This document shows, piece after piece, positions 8,936 to 17,464 of a stretch of 32,609 nt of DNA. The DNA lies in assembly GCA_020444905.1 (NCBI GenBank), contig JAGRHQ010000018.1:1-32609 (forward strand), written 5' to 3'. A program made the translations under genes and the position numbers. The stretch is from Candidatus Competibacteraceae bacterium (GTDB taxonomy: Bacteria > Pseudomonadota > Gammaproteobacteria > Competibacterales > Competibacteraceae). The notes beneath the pieces are model-generated. The model worked only from the letters and a program-made list of their open reading frames with translations. It ran no database searches and had not been told where the DNA came from. Within the stretch, counting starts at the first letter, position 1. Every line of letters starts with the position of its first letter.

Positions 8936-9886
8936 TCAGTCCGATGATGACAAACTGGTTTCCAGAATCCGCCAGACCAGATCCTCGAAACTCAGGCCGG
9001 CGACCCGAGCCGCCATGGGCACGAGGCTGTGATCGGTCATGCCGGGCACGGTGTTGACTTCTAGCAGCCAGGGCCGATCCTGATCATCCACCATCAAATC
9101 CACCCGTCCCCAACCCGAACCATCGACCGCGACAAAGGCTTGGTCCACTAAATTCCGCAATTGGGCTTCTCGCGCCGTGGGCAACCCGCAGGGACAGCGA
9201 TAACAAGTGTCATTTGCGTGGTACTTGGCTTGATAGTCATAAAATTCTCGGGGCGTTTCCAACCGGATCAGCGGCAGTGTCTCGCCTTGCAGCCAAGCGC
9301 CAGTGTACTCCTGGCCCTGAATCCACGGTTCCGCCAGGATCGGCGAGTGACAGCCGGCTGCCCGTTCCCAGGCCGCTTGGAACTGCGACGGCGCGTTGAC
9401 CCGGCTGATGCCAATGCTGGAGCCTTCGCGGGACGGCTTCACCGCCAGCGGCAGACCGAGTTCATCGGCGGCGGCGGCCAAATCCGTTGCGCTTTCCACC
9501 AAGCGGCCAGCAGGGGTCGGCAAACCGATGCCTCGCCAAATCTGTTTAGTGCGCAATTTGTCCATCCCCAACGCCGAGGCGAGCACCCCGCTACCGGTAT
9601 AGGGCAGGTTCAAGATTTCCAGCGCGCCTTGAATCTCGCCATCCTCGCCGCCGCGCCCGTGCAGGGCGATGAAAACGCGATCAAAGCCGCCGTTGGCCAG
9701 CACTCGGGAAATTTGCCGGTCGGCATCGATTCCATGAGCATCCACGCCGCGCGTCTGCAAGGCGTTCAGCACCGCCTGGCCGCTTTTTAGCGAGACCTCC
9801 CGTTCCGCCGACCAGCCACCCATTAAAACAGCGACTTTGCCGAACTCAGCCGGGTAGGTCGCTGTGCGTTGTTGTCTCTGTTGCAT
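8936..9886 (-). CDS. ddlB: D-alanine--D-alanine ligase
   Basis: This ATP-grasp enzyme joins two D-alanines for the pentapeptide stem. The 316-residue protein has the family motifs in order: GGWSAEREVSLKSG (23-36), HGRGGEDGEIQGALE (76-90), ATP-binding KPSREGSSIGISRV (150-163) and LLEVNTVPGMTDHSL (274-288). The omega-loop segment YDYQAKY (216-222) keeps the tyrosine linked to D-Ala-D-Ala rather than D-Ala-D-lactate specificity, so intrinsic vancomycin-type depsipeptide precursors are not expected. The start at 9886 has AGGGGGA upstream, overlapping the end of murC; the gap to murC is eight bases. The ten or so residues before KVAVLMGG are a short extension of no known role. Confidence 0.97.
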   Translation of the reverse strand: MQQRQQRTATYPAEFGKVAVLMGGWSAEREVSLKSGQAVLNALQTRGVDAHGIDADRQISRVLANGGFDRVFIALHGRGGEDGEIQGALEILNLPYTGSGVLASALGMDKLRTKQIWRGIGLPTPAGRLVESATDLAAAADELGLPLAVKPSREGSSIGISRVNAPSQFQAAWERAAGCHSPILAEPWIQGQEYTGAWLQGETLPLIRLETPREFYDYQAKYHANDTCYRCPCGLPTAREAQLRNLVDQAFVAVDGSGWGRVDLMVDDQDRPWLLEVNTVPGMTDHSLVPMAARVAGLSFEDLVWRILETSLSSSD

Positions 9887-9894
9887 TGATCCCC

Positions 9895-11322
9895 CTAACC
9901 ATTCACGAGCCGCGCCGCCATTGCCCCAATGTCGCCCGCGCCCATGATTAACAGCAAATCACCGTCGCACAGCAGGTCCGGCAACACGGTTGACAGATCA
10001 GCCGCTTGTTCCACAAACACCGGATCGACCTTGCCCCGGGTGCGGATCGCCCGACTCAAACTGCGTCCATCGGCGCCGGCGATCGGCTTTTCCCCGGCGG
10101 GATACACCTCCAGCAGAATCAGCGCGTCCACTTCGGAAAGCACCTGAGCGAAGTCGTCGAACAGATCACGGGTGCGGGTAAAGCGGTGTGGTTGAAAGGC
10201 CAGCACCAGCCGCCGTTCCGGCCAGGCGCCCTGCACTGCCTCCAGCACGGCCTGAATTTCCCGGGGATGGTGGCCATAATCCTCCATCACTGTCGCGCAG
10301 CCGCCATCCGGCAGGGTCAGTTCGCCGTGTTGCTGGAAACGCCGCCCGATCCCCTGGAAATTCATCAATGCCCGGCGAATAGCGGTTTCCGATACGCCCA
10401 GTTCATGCGCGACTGCGATGGCCGCCAGCGCATTGAGTACGCTATGCCGGCCTGGCAGATTCAAAGTGATCGGCAATGGCCCCGTGAGGTGCGGCAAGTG
10501 CGCCAGAAATCGGGTGCGCAGCCCTTCCCGCATGATGTTGCTGGCCCACACATCGCAATCTTCATCAAAGCCATAACTCAACACCGGACGGCTCAACAAC
10601 GGCAAAATAGCCCGTACCTGGGGATCATCAGCGCACAGCACCGCTAGTCCGTAAAATGGCAAGTGATGGAGAAATTCAATGAACGTCTCGCGCAACCGTT
10701 CAAAATCGCCGCCATACGTCGGCAAATGATCGGCGTCGATATTAGTAACCACCGCCAGCATCGGCTGCAGGAACAGGAATGAAGCATCGCTTTCATCCGC
10801 CTCGGCGACCAGAAAATGACCTGCGCCTAATCGAGCGTTCGCCCCCGCGCTGTTCAGCCGCCCACCGATAACGAAGGTCGGATCCAAGCCGCCTTCAGCC
10901 AGCAGACTGGCGATCAGGCTGGTCGTGGTCGTCTTGCCATGCGTGCCGGCGACGGCGATGCCATAGCGAAAGCGCATCAGTTCAGCCAGCATTTCGGCGC
11001 GGGGCACCACAGGAATTCGGGCCGCCCGCGCCGCGATCACTTCGGGATTGTCCTCAGCCACCGCGCTGGAGATCACCACAGCGTCACAACCGGCAATATG
11101 CTCAGCGGCATGGCCAGGGCGAATAGTTGCGCCCAATTGCGCCAGACGAGCAGTGACTGCGCTGGCGCGCAGATCCGAACCGGACACGCTATAGCCCAAA
11201 TTCAGCAACACTTCCGCGATGCCGCTCATGCCTGCTCCGCCGATGCCGACGAAATGCACATGGCGAATCCGGCGCATATCGCGCCAGGCTTCTGGAATAG
11301 TGGCCAGTACAGGTTTGTCCAT
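9895..11322 (-). CDS. murC: UDP-N-acetylmuramate--L-alanine ligase
   Basis: MurC adds the first residue, L-alanine, to UDP-MurNAc. The 475-residue enzyme shows the Rossmann start [17 protein letters not shown] (about 23-39), ATP loop GTHGKTTTT (126-134), [12 protein letters not shown] with the Mg-binding acid, and [10 protein letters not shown] in the third domain. The ATG at 11322 lacks a recognisable Shine-Dalgarno sequence; only A-rich sequence and a C-rich repeat precede it on the coding strand. An internal ATG at 11277 ([11 protein letters not shown]) also lacks one. The 25-base murG-murC gap is almost wholly filled by the heptamer repeat at 11327-11352. Initiation may rely on coupling to murG or on the A-rich leader. 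Confidence 0.96.
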   Translation of the reverse strand: MDKPVLATIPEAWRDMRRIRHVHFVGIGGAGMSGIAEVLLNLGYSVSGSDLRASAVTARLAQLGATIRPGHAAEHIAGCDAVVISSAVAEDNPEVIAARAARIPVVPRAEMLAELMRFRYGIAVAGTHGKTTTTSLIASLLAEGGLDPTFVIGGRLNSAGANARLGAGHFLVAEADESDASFLFLQPMLAVVTNIDADHLPTYGGDFERLRETFIEFLHHLPFYGLAVLCADDPQVRAILPLLSRPVLSYGFDEDCDVWASNIMREGLRTRFLAHLPHLTGPLPITLNLPGRHSVLNALAAIAVAHELGVSETAIRRALMNFQGIGRRFQQHGELTLPDGGCATVMEDYGHHPREIQAVLEAVQGAWPERRLVLAFQPHRFTRTRDLFDDFAQVLSEVDALILLEVYPAGEKPIAGADGRSLSRAIRTRGKVDPVFVEQAADLSTVLPDLLCDGDLLLIMGAGDIGAMAARLVNG

Positions 11323-11326
11323 TTTT

Positions 11327-11352
11327 TTAGGGATCAGGGGTTAGGGGTCAGG
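11327..11352. repeat. Telomere-like heptamer repeat, TYAGGGR about 3.7 units
   Basis: The plus strand reads TTAGGGA, TCAGGGG, TTAGGGG, TCAGG in direct succession with period seven. It fills the murG-murC junction; the last unit contains the murG stop codon. The coding strand carries the C-rich complement, so the G-rich strand is the template strand. Three G-runs of three or four plus a GG could allow a two-tier quadruplex. It does not supply a ribosome-binding site. Confidence 0.8.
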
Positions 11353-12430
11353 CAATGGATTTCAAACAAGCCAGCGCCACTTGTTCAGCGGCGTCCACCT
11401 TGGCCAAGCGCCGCGCTGCTTCGGCCATCCGTAACAATCGATCACGGTCGCTCAATAATTCTCGCAATAGCGCAGCCAATCGTTCAGCCGTCAATTCTGC
11501 TTGCTGAACAACCAGAGCTGCGCCTGCCTTCTCCAGAAATCGGGCGTTTGCGGTTTGATGGTCGTCCACCGCAAAGGGGAATGGCACTAATACTGCGCCG
11601 ATGCCCGCCGCCGCCAGTTCGGCAATCGTCAACGCTCCGGCTCGACATAGCACTAAATCGGCCCAGCCATAAGCCTCGGCCATGTTTTCGATAAATGGCG
11701 TCAATTGCGCCGTTATGCCCGCATCCCGGTACGCAACTTCAGCGGCTTTATGTAACTGCCCCCCCGCCTGGTGCCAAACCTCCGGGCGTTCACGCGCATC
11801 CAGTAACGCCAAAGCTTGCGGAACCCGTTGATTCAGCGCCAACGCGCCCTGACTGCCCCCTAAAACCAGCAAGCGCCGCCGTCCTGCACGACTGGCGAAT
11901 CGCACTGCTGGCGACGGTAGGTTGGCAATGACTTCCCGCACTGGATTGCCCACGGCCACCGCTTGCCGGGTCGAGGGAAATGTCCCTGGAAACGCCTCGA
12001 ATACCCGTCCGGCAACCCGCGCTAGCCAGCGGTTCGTCAAACCGGCAATGGCGTTCTGTTCATGCACGACCAATGGAATTCCCAATAACCGCGCCATGAT
12101 TCCGCCGGGACCACTCGCGAACCCGCCCATGCCCAACACGACGGCAGGCCGCAAGCGGCGCAAAATTCGACCGGCTTGCCACAACGCCTGGCTTAACATG
12201 ACGGGCATTAATAAACGCTGGCGCAGACTCTTACCGCGCAAACCGGCGACTTCAATCCATTCCATGGGAATGCCGGCTTTTGGCACCAGGGTCGCCTCCA
12301 AACCACGTCGAGCACCCATCCAAGTCACCGCTGCGCCATGAATACGCAACCGCTCCGCCACCGCCAGCGCCGGGAATACATGGCCACCTGTACCGCCGGC
12401 CATGATCAAGATTGCAGGTTGCCCGCTCAT
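11348..12430 (-). CDS. murG: UDP-GlcNAc transferase MurG (lipid II synthase)
   Basis: MurG transfers GlcNAc from UDP-GlcNAc to lipid I on the cytoplasmic membrane face, making lipid II. The 360-residue GT28 enzyme has the N-terminal glycine loop AGGTGGHVFPALAVAERL (11-28), HEQNAIAGLTNRWLA, the second-domain loop LVLGGSQGALALN and CRAGALTIAELAAAG near the donor site. The ATG at 12430 (MSGQPAILIMAGG) overlaps the ftsW stop as ATGA, and AAGGTG lies within the ftsW end. A longer form from 12496 would run 70 bases into ftsW and adds residues unlike the family, so it is rejected. Adjacent to ftsW and murC as usual. Confidence 0.97.
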   Translation of the reverse strand: MSGQPAILIMAGGTGGHVFPALAVAERLRIHGAAVTWMGARRGLEATLVPKAGIPMEWIEVAGLRGKSLRQRLLMPVMLSQALWQAGRILRRLRPAVVLGMGGFASGPGGIMARLLGIPLVVHEQNAIAGLTNRWLARVAGRVFEAFPGTFPSTRQAVAVGNPVREVIANLPSPAVRFASRAGRRRLLVLGGSQGALALNQRVPQALALLDARERPEVWHQAGGQLHKAAEVAYRDAGITAQLTPFIENMAEAYGWADLVLCRAGALTIAELAAAGIGAVLVPFPFAVDDHQTANARFLEKAGAALVVQQAELTAERLAALLRELLSDRDRLLRMAEAARRLAKVDAAEQVALACLKSIA

Positions 12431-13623
12431 TTCTCGATCACCTTGCCGGTCCGGGTTTCCACATCGACCCGTAACAACAGCGCCAGCGTCATGCACATCA
12501 CCACGATGCTACTACCGCCATAACTCATCAAGGGCAGAGTTAAGCCCTTGGTGGGCAAAACCCCCATGTTGACGCCCATATTGAACAGTGACTGGATGCC
12601 GAACCATAAGCCGATACCATAAGCCAACCAGGCCGAGAATTTTTCCCCCAACCGCTCCGCTCGCTGGCCGATATGAAACGCCCGCCAGACTAGAATCGTG
12701 AACAACGCAATGATGGTCAAAATGCCCATGAGTCCTAACTCTTCGGCCAACACCGCGAACAGGAAGTCGGTATGGGCTTCAGGCAGATAAAACAATTTCT
12801 GCACACTCTCGCCCAGTCCGACGCCAAACAACTCACCGCGCCCGATCGCAATCAATGATTGGGTCAGTTGAAAGCCGCTCGCGAAAGGATCTGCCCAGGG
12901 ATCAAGAAAGCTCACCAGCCTCGCCCGCCGGTAAGGCGAAGACCAGAGCAGCACCGCCATCACTGCCGAAGTGCCGATCATCAGGGTTCCGAACTGCCAG
13001 AGATTAACTCCGGCCAGAAATACCATACCCATCGCCGCCGCCATCAACACCACCACGCTGCCAAAATCCGGCTCCAGCAACAGCAACACCGCCAGTACCG
13101 CCAGCACCGCCATGGGCCGCAGGAGCGCCAGCGCCGAAACCCGGAAATCGGCGGTCCGCAATTCTTCGCCATGCCGCTTGAGGTAGTCGGCCACGTAAAT
13201 CAGCGTAAACAGCTTGGCGATTTCCGATACCTGGATATTGATCAGGCCGATGCGAATCCAGCGCAAACTGCCGTTTACTTCGGTGCCAATGCCCGGTATC
13301 AGCACCAGCACCAGCAAACTCATGGCCGCCATTAATAGCAGGGGACTGACCTGCCGCCAGCGCGCCAGCGGAATCTGAAAGATCACACTGGCCGCGAACA
13401 GGCCAATCAGGACGAAAGCGCCCTGGCGAATCAGGAAATAGAACGGTTGGCCGGTCTCGCGAGAGGCAATCGGCATCGACGCCGAAGTCACCATTAACAG
13501 GCCCAGCGTCAACAGTAGCAAGGCCGCCATCAGAATCCACGGATCGGGAAACGGTAACGCGGTCCGGCCCTCGCCGGCTGGCGGCGTTTTGTCCCGGCGC
13601 AAGACCGCGGCGACATTCAGCAT
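12427..13623 (-). CDS. ftsW: Septal peptidoglycan glycosyltransferase FtsW (SEDS family)
   Basis: FtsW polymerises lipid II at the septum together with FtsI. The 398-residue protein has about ten hydrophobic helices starting near residue 28. The SEDS signature GRGELFGVGLGESVQKL and YLPEAHTDFLFAVLAEELG (about 261-297) is intact, with the invariant Asp at about 286. The family segment usually read as QPSE or QPAE is QVSE here (131-134), a proline-to-valine change. The start ATG at 13623 overlaps the murD stop by seven bases (ATGCTGA), with GGGAG eight bases upstream. It overlaps murG by four bases. Partner FtsI is encoded in the same cluster, so FtsW rather than RodA is the right call. Confidence 0.96.
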   Translation of the reverse strand: MLNVAAVLRRDKTPPAGEGRTALPFPDPWILMAALLLLTLGLLMVTSASMPIASRETGQPFYFLIRQGAFVLIGLFAASVIFQIPLARWRQVSPLLLMAAMSLLVLVLIPGIGTEVNGSLRWIRIGLINIQVSEIAKLFTLIYVADYLKRHGEELRTADFRVSALALLRPMAVLAVLAVLLLLEPDFGSVVVLMAAAMGMVFLAGVNLWQFGTLMIGTSAVMAVLLWSSPYRRARLVSFLDPWADPFASGFQLTQSLIAIGRGELFGVGLGESVQKLFYLPEAHTDFLFAVLAEELGLMGILTIIALFTILVWRAFHIGQRAERLGEKFSAWLAYGIGLWFGIQSLFNMGVNMGVLPTKGLTLPLMSYGGSSIVVMCMTLALLLRVDVETRTGKVIEK

Positions 13624-14957
13624 GGCGCAAGCTCCCTCACCGCATGAGCGAACACGGCGCCGCGTTCCTCGTAACCGCTGAACATGTCGAAACTGGCGCA
13701 GGCGGGGGAAAGGAGTACGCTATCGCCGGGTTGAGCCAGCGCCGCCGCCTGCGCCACCGCTTGTTGCATATCAGTAGCGCGATGCAGCGGAATTCTGTCA
13801 CCCAACGCGGTAGCGATCAGCGGCGCATCACGACCAATGAGCACCACGGCCCGCGCCTTGCCGGTCAACGCTGCGCGTAATGGCGTAAAGTCCTGACTCT
13901 TGCCTTCGCCCCCGGCAATCAGCACCACCTGACCTGGCAGACCGCGCACCGCCGCCACAGTTGCGCCAACATTCGTGCCTTTGGAATCGTCGAACCAGCG
14001 CACGCCATCACGCTCCCGCACCAGAGCCGTGCGGTGCGCTAGGCCCGTGAATTCCCGCAGCGCCGCAAGCATTCCGTTTCGCTCCAAGCCGAGTGAGTGT
14101 CCCATCGCCAGGGCCGCCAGGGCGTTAGCCAGGTTATGGTCGCCACTGATTTTTAACGCCGACGCTTCAATCCACAGTTCCTGACCGCAAGCCAGCCAGG
14201 TCTCGCCGCTCGCCCGGCGCAGACCAAAGCCGCCTTCATCCGGTTCTTCCAACGTGAAGCACACTTTCTTACGACCCGGCTCCATCATCGTCATGACCAC
14301 CGGATCATCGGCATTCATCACCATCGCGCCATGGCCCCGAAAAATCCGCTGCTTGGCGGCGATGTAATCGTCCAGACTGTCGTAGCGATCCAGGTGATCG
14401 GGACTGATATTCAGCACCGTCGCCACATGCGCATTCAGACTATGCGTCGTCTCCAGTTGAAAGCTGGACAACTCCAGCACATATAATTCAGGTCGACCCG
14501 TCTCTAACCACAAATCCAGCGCTGGCGTTCCAAGATTGCCGCCCACCGACGCCCGCACCCCGGCCCGTTCGGCCATCAAGCCCAGCAGAGGCATCACGGT
14601 GCTCTTGCCATTGGAGCCGGTAATCGCCGCGATGGGCGCATCGGTCAAACGCGCCAGTAATTCGATATCTCCCCAAACGGGCGCGCCGCGCGCCGCCGCT
14701 TCAGCAATGACCGGTGTTTTCACCGAGACGCCGGGACTAACCAGCAACCGCGTCGCTTGGGCAAACAGCGCTGGATCGAAGTCGCCAAGATGGCAGGGAG
14801 CCTTGGGAAACGCTGCCTGAAAAGCAGCCAGACCGGGAGGAGCAACCCGGCTGTCGGCCACGGCGAACGATGCGTCCAACGCCTGTAGCGCCCGCGCCAT
14901 CGACAAACCGCTTTTGCCGAGTCCAACCACCAGGGTCATTCCGTCCAGTTGCAACAT
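13617..14957 (-). CDS. murD: UDP-MurNAc-L-alanine--D-glutamate ligase
   Basis: MurD adds D-glutamate to UDP-MurNAc-L-Ala in the cytoplasm. The 446-residue product has the N-terminal Rossmann segment TLVVGLGKSGLSMARAL (8-24), ATP loop AITGSNGKST (111-120), NISPDHLDRYDSLDDYI and the domain-three motif DDSKGTNVGATVAAV. The ATG at 14957 (MLQLDGMTLVVGLG) aligns with known MurD starts; an in-frame TTG at 14972 and an internal ATG at 14939 are less likely. No good Shine-Dalgarno precedes 14957: the 33-base gap after mraY is an AT-rich segment with a small palindrome. The stop overlaps the ftsW start. Confidence 0.96.
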   Translation of the reverse strand: MLQLDGMTLVVGLGKSGLSMARALQALDASFAVADSRVAPPGLAAFQAAFPKAPCHLGDFDPALFAQATRLLVSPGVSVKTPVIAEAAARGAPVWGDIELLARLTDAPIAAITGSNGKSTVMPLLGLMAERAGVRASVGGNLGTPALDLWLETGRPELYVLELSSFQLETTHSLNAHVATVLNISPDHLDRYDSLDDYIAAKQRIFRGHGAMVMNADDPVVMTMMEPGRKKVCFTLEEPDEGGFGLRRASGETWLACGQELWIEASALKISGDHNLANALAALAMGHSLGLERNGMLAALREFTGLAHRTALVRERDGVRWFDDSKGTNVGATVAAVRGLPGQVVLIAGGEGKSQDFTPLRAALTGKARAVVLIGRDAPLIATALGDRIPLHRATDMQQAVAQAAALAQPGDSVLLSPACASFDMFSGYEERGAVFAHAVRELAPC

Positions 14958-14962
14958 GGGTA

Positions 14963-14977
14963 AAAACTTCAAGTTTT
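14963..14977. repeat. AT-rich palindrome AAAACTT-C-AAGTTTT at mraY-murD junction
   Basis: A 7-bp perfect inverted repeat around a single base, followed on the plus strand by GAGTTTT, which repeats the right arm. It fills the short gap upstream of murD where a ribosome-binding site would be expected. Function unknown. Confidence 0.5.
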
Positions 14978-14990
14978 GAGTTTTAAGGCG

Positions 14991-16076
14991 CTATCGAACT
15001 TTCAGCGTCGCCAGCCCAAATAGCACCAGCACAATGGTGATAATCCAGAAGCGAACGATCACCCGAGGTTCCGGCCAGCCTTCCAGCTCGAAATGGTGAT
15101 GCAAAGGCGCCATGCGGAAGATGCGCCGACCGGTGAGCTTAAACGAGGCGACTTGCAGGATCACCGATACCGTTTCCATCACGAAGACTCCGCCCATCAC
15201 AAACAGCACCAGTTCCTGACGCACCGCCACCGCGACTACGCCCAGCGCCGCGCCTAACGCCAGCGCGCCGACATCGCCCATGAACACCTGGGCCGGATAG
15301 GCGTTGAACCAAAGAAATCCCAACCCGGCGCCCACCAGCGCCGCACAGAACACCGTGAGTTCGCCGACGCCTGGCACATGCGGAATTCCCAGATATTCGG
15401 CGAAAATCCGGTTACCCGAGGCGTAGCAAAAGACCGCCAGCGCTCCAGCCACCATCGTGGTCGGCACAATCGCCAGGCCATCCAGACCGTCGGTGAGATT
15501 CACGGCATTACTGGAGCCAACAATCACGAAGTAAGTCAGCGGGATGAACAACCAGCCAAGATTAACCGCTACGTTTTTGAAAAAAGGGACGATCAAATCG
15601 GTTTCCACCGGAGTTTGCGCAGTGAAATACAGCAATAGCGCCGCCGACAAGCCGACGCAGGATTGCCAGGAATATTTAGTGCGCGCTGACAAACCTTTGG
15701 AGTTACGAAGAATTAATTTCTTGTAATCATCCGCCCAGCCAATCGCGCCGAAAGCCAACGTGGTCAGCAGCACAATCCAGACGTAGCGGTTGCGCGGATC
15801 CGCCCAAAGCAACGTCGCCACTGCGATGGCCACCAAGATTAGCGCCCCACCCATGGTCGGCGTGCCCGCCTTGGAAAAGTGGCTCTTGGGTCCGTCCTCA
15901 CGGATGTGCTGGCCGATTTGATAATGGCTCAAGCGCCGGATCATGGCCGGCCCGATGATCAGGGAAATGAACAGCGCTGTCAGCGTACCGAGAATCCCCC
16001 GTAAGGTCAGATACTGAAAGACATTGAAACCGGTATAGATATTTTCTGTCAGCCACTCGGTGAGCAAGACCAGCAT
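14991..16076 (-). CDS. mraY: Phospho-MurNAc-pentapeptide transferase MraY
   Basis: MraY moves phospho-MurNAc-pentapeptide onto undecaprenyl phosphate to give lipid I. The 361-residue, ten-helix membrane enzyme is collinear with E. coli MraY. Catalytic motifs are all visible: the DD pair in [11 protein letters not shown] (116-117), the [13 protein letters not shown] segment (190-202), [11 protein letters not shown] with Asp268, and the cytoplasmic histidine cluster [12 protein letters not shown]. The ATG at 16076 shares one base with the murF stop (TGATG), and GGGGAGG lies about nine bases upstream. The next gene, murD, starts 33 bases after its stop. Confidence 0.98.
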   Translation of the reverse strand: MLVLLTEWLTENIYTGFNVFQYLTLRGILGTLTALFISLIIGPAMIRRLSHYQIGQHIREDGPKSHFSKAGTPTMGGALILVAIAVATLLWADPRNRYVWIVLLTTLAFGAIGWADDYKKLILRNSKGLSARTKYSWQSCVGLSAALLLYFTAQTPVETDLIVPFFKNVAVNLGWLFIPLTYFVIVGSSNAVNLTDGLDGLAIVPTTMVAGALAVFCYASGNRIFAEYLGIPHVPGVGELTVFCAALVGAGLGFLWFNAYPAQVFMGDVGALALGAALGVVAVAVRQELVLFVMGGVFVMETVSVILQVASFKLTGRRIFRMAPLHHHFELEGWPEPRVIVRFWIITIVLVLFGLATLKVR

Positions 16077-17464
16077 CAGCCGTGCCTCCCCTGTTCCCTG
16101 TATTCACCCGGCGCTGCCAGCGCCATGACTACCCGTTCCATTCGCATCCCCCGTGAACCCTTCACCAGCACCACTGGCGCTTTCTCTTCATTCTGGAGCG
16201 CGCGATCCAGCTCTGCGATCAGCGTCTCCACCGTTGTAAAATGCGCTCCGCCCATACCGAAGGCATCGACCGCCGCCCGGCTATGTTCGCCCAGCGCATA
16301 CATTTTCTTGAATCCTGCCGCGCGAGCATCCTGTCCGGATTGCGCGTGCAACGCCTCCGCTGTTGGACCTAATTCCCGCATATCGCCCAGCACCAGCCAT
16401 TTGTTACCGGGTTCAGCGCCGACCGCCTGCAACGCCGCCGCCAGCGAGGCGGGATTGGCATTGTAGGCGTCATGAATCACCGCGCCGCCATACTGGCCGC
16501 GCAAGCGCTGCATCCGTCCGCCAACACCCTGCAACCCTTCCAAACCCTGACGCACCTCATCCAGAGTCGCGCCCACCGCCAGCGCCGCCGCCGCCGCCGC
16601 CAGAGCATTACGGATGTTATGTGCGCCGGGTATCGGCAAATGAATCTCGATCTCACCGGCGGGCGTGGTGAGTTGAAAACGCGCGGTCGCCGCGTCCAGA
16701 ATGCGTCCACTCACCGCCGCTGGTTGATCGAGGCCAAAATCGACGACTTTTCGCCCGGCGTTCAAACCCATCCAATAATCCGCATAAGGATCATCACGAT
16801 TGATGATCGCTACGCCGTCTGCGCCCAGTCCCTGAAAAATCTCGCCCTTGCCGTACGCCACGCCGGCGACATCGCCAAAACCCTCCAAATGGCAGGGGCC
16901 GGCATTATTGATAATCGCCACATCTGGCCGGGCTAATCCGGTCAGGTAAGCGATTTCGTCATGATGGTTGGCGCCCATTTCAATCACCGCGTAAGCGTGT
17001 TCTCCTTGCAAACGCAACAGGGTCAGCGGAACACCGATGTCGTTATTCAGATTGCCCTCGGTCGCCAGGGTCAGCCCGCGCACTCGCAAGATGGCGGCAA
17101 TCATTTCCTTGAGCGTGGTTTTGCCATTGCTGCCGGTTAATGCGATCAAGGGTTGCGTAAACCGGGAACGCCACGCCGCCGCCAGTTGCCCGAGCGCCAA
17201 CCGGGTGTCGGCGACCTGCACCTGGGGCAATGAGTCAGCCACCGGACGGCCGACCAACGCTGCGCAAGCGCCCCGCTCACGAGCGGTGGGAACAAAATCA
17301 TGGCCGTCGAAATTTGGCCCGGTCAGCGCGACAAACAATGCGCCGGAGGGTAACTGGCGAGTGTCCGTACTCACTCCGGAAAAAGCCAAATCGTCGCTGG
17401 TTAACCGCCCATCCAGCAGCTCCGCCGCTTCCCGCAAGCGCAGTGGTGAAAAAACGTTAGTCAC
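16076..17464 (-). CDS. murF: UDP-MurNAc-tripeptide--D-alanyl-D-alanine ligase
   Basis: MurF adds D-Ala-D-Ala, finishing the UDP-MurNAc-pentapeptide. The 462 residues include the N-terminal substrate domain ([18 protein letters not shown]), ATP loop [13 protein letters not shown] (108-120), [13 protein letters not shown] with the Mg-binding residues, [18 protein letters not shown], and [14 protein letters not shown] in the third domain. The start is GTG at 17464, directly abutting the murE TAA, with GAGG eight bases upstream inside murE. The alanine run in the second domain is encoded partly by a pure (GCC)6 tract read on the plus strand at 16584-16601. Downstream mraY is coupled by a one-base overlap. 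Confidence 0.97.
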   Translation of the reverse strand: MTNVFSPLRLREAAELLDGRLTSDDLAFSGVSTDTRQLPSGALFVALTGPNFDGHDFVPTARERGACAALVGRPVADSLPQVQVADTRLALGQLAAAWRSRFTQPLIALTGSNGKTTLKEMIAAILRVRGLTLATEGNLNNDIGVPLTLLRLQGEHAYAVIEMGANHHDEIAYLTGLARPDVAIINNAGPCHLEGFGDVAGVAYGKGEIFQGLGADGVAIINRDDPYADYWMGLNAGRKVVDFGLDQPAAVSGRILDAATARFQLTTPAGEIEIHLPIPGAHNIRNALAAAAAALAVGATLDEVRQGLEGLQGVGGRMQRLRGQYGGAVIHDAYNANPASLAAALQAVGAEPGNKWLVLGDMRELGPTAEALHAQSGQDARAAGFKKMYALGEHSRAAVDAFGMGGAHFTTVETLIAELDRALQNEEKAPVVLVKGSRGMRMERVVMALAAPGEYREQGRHG

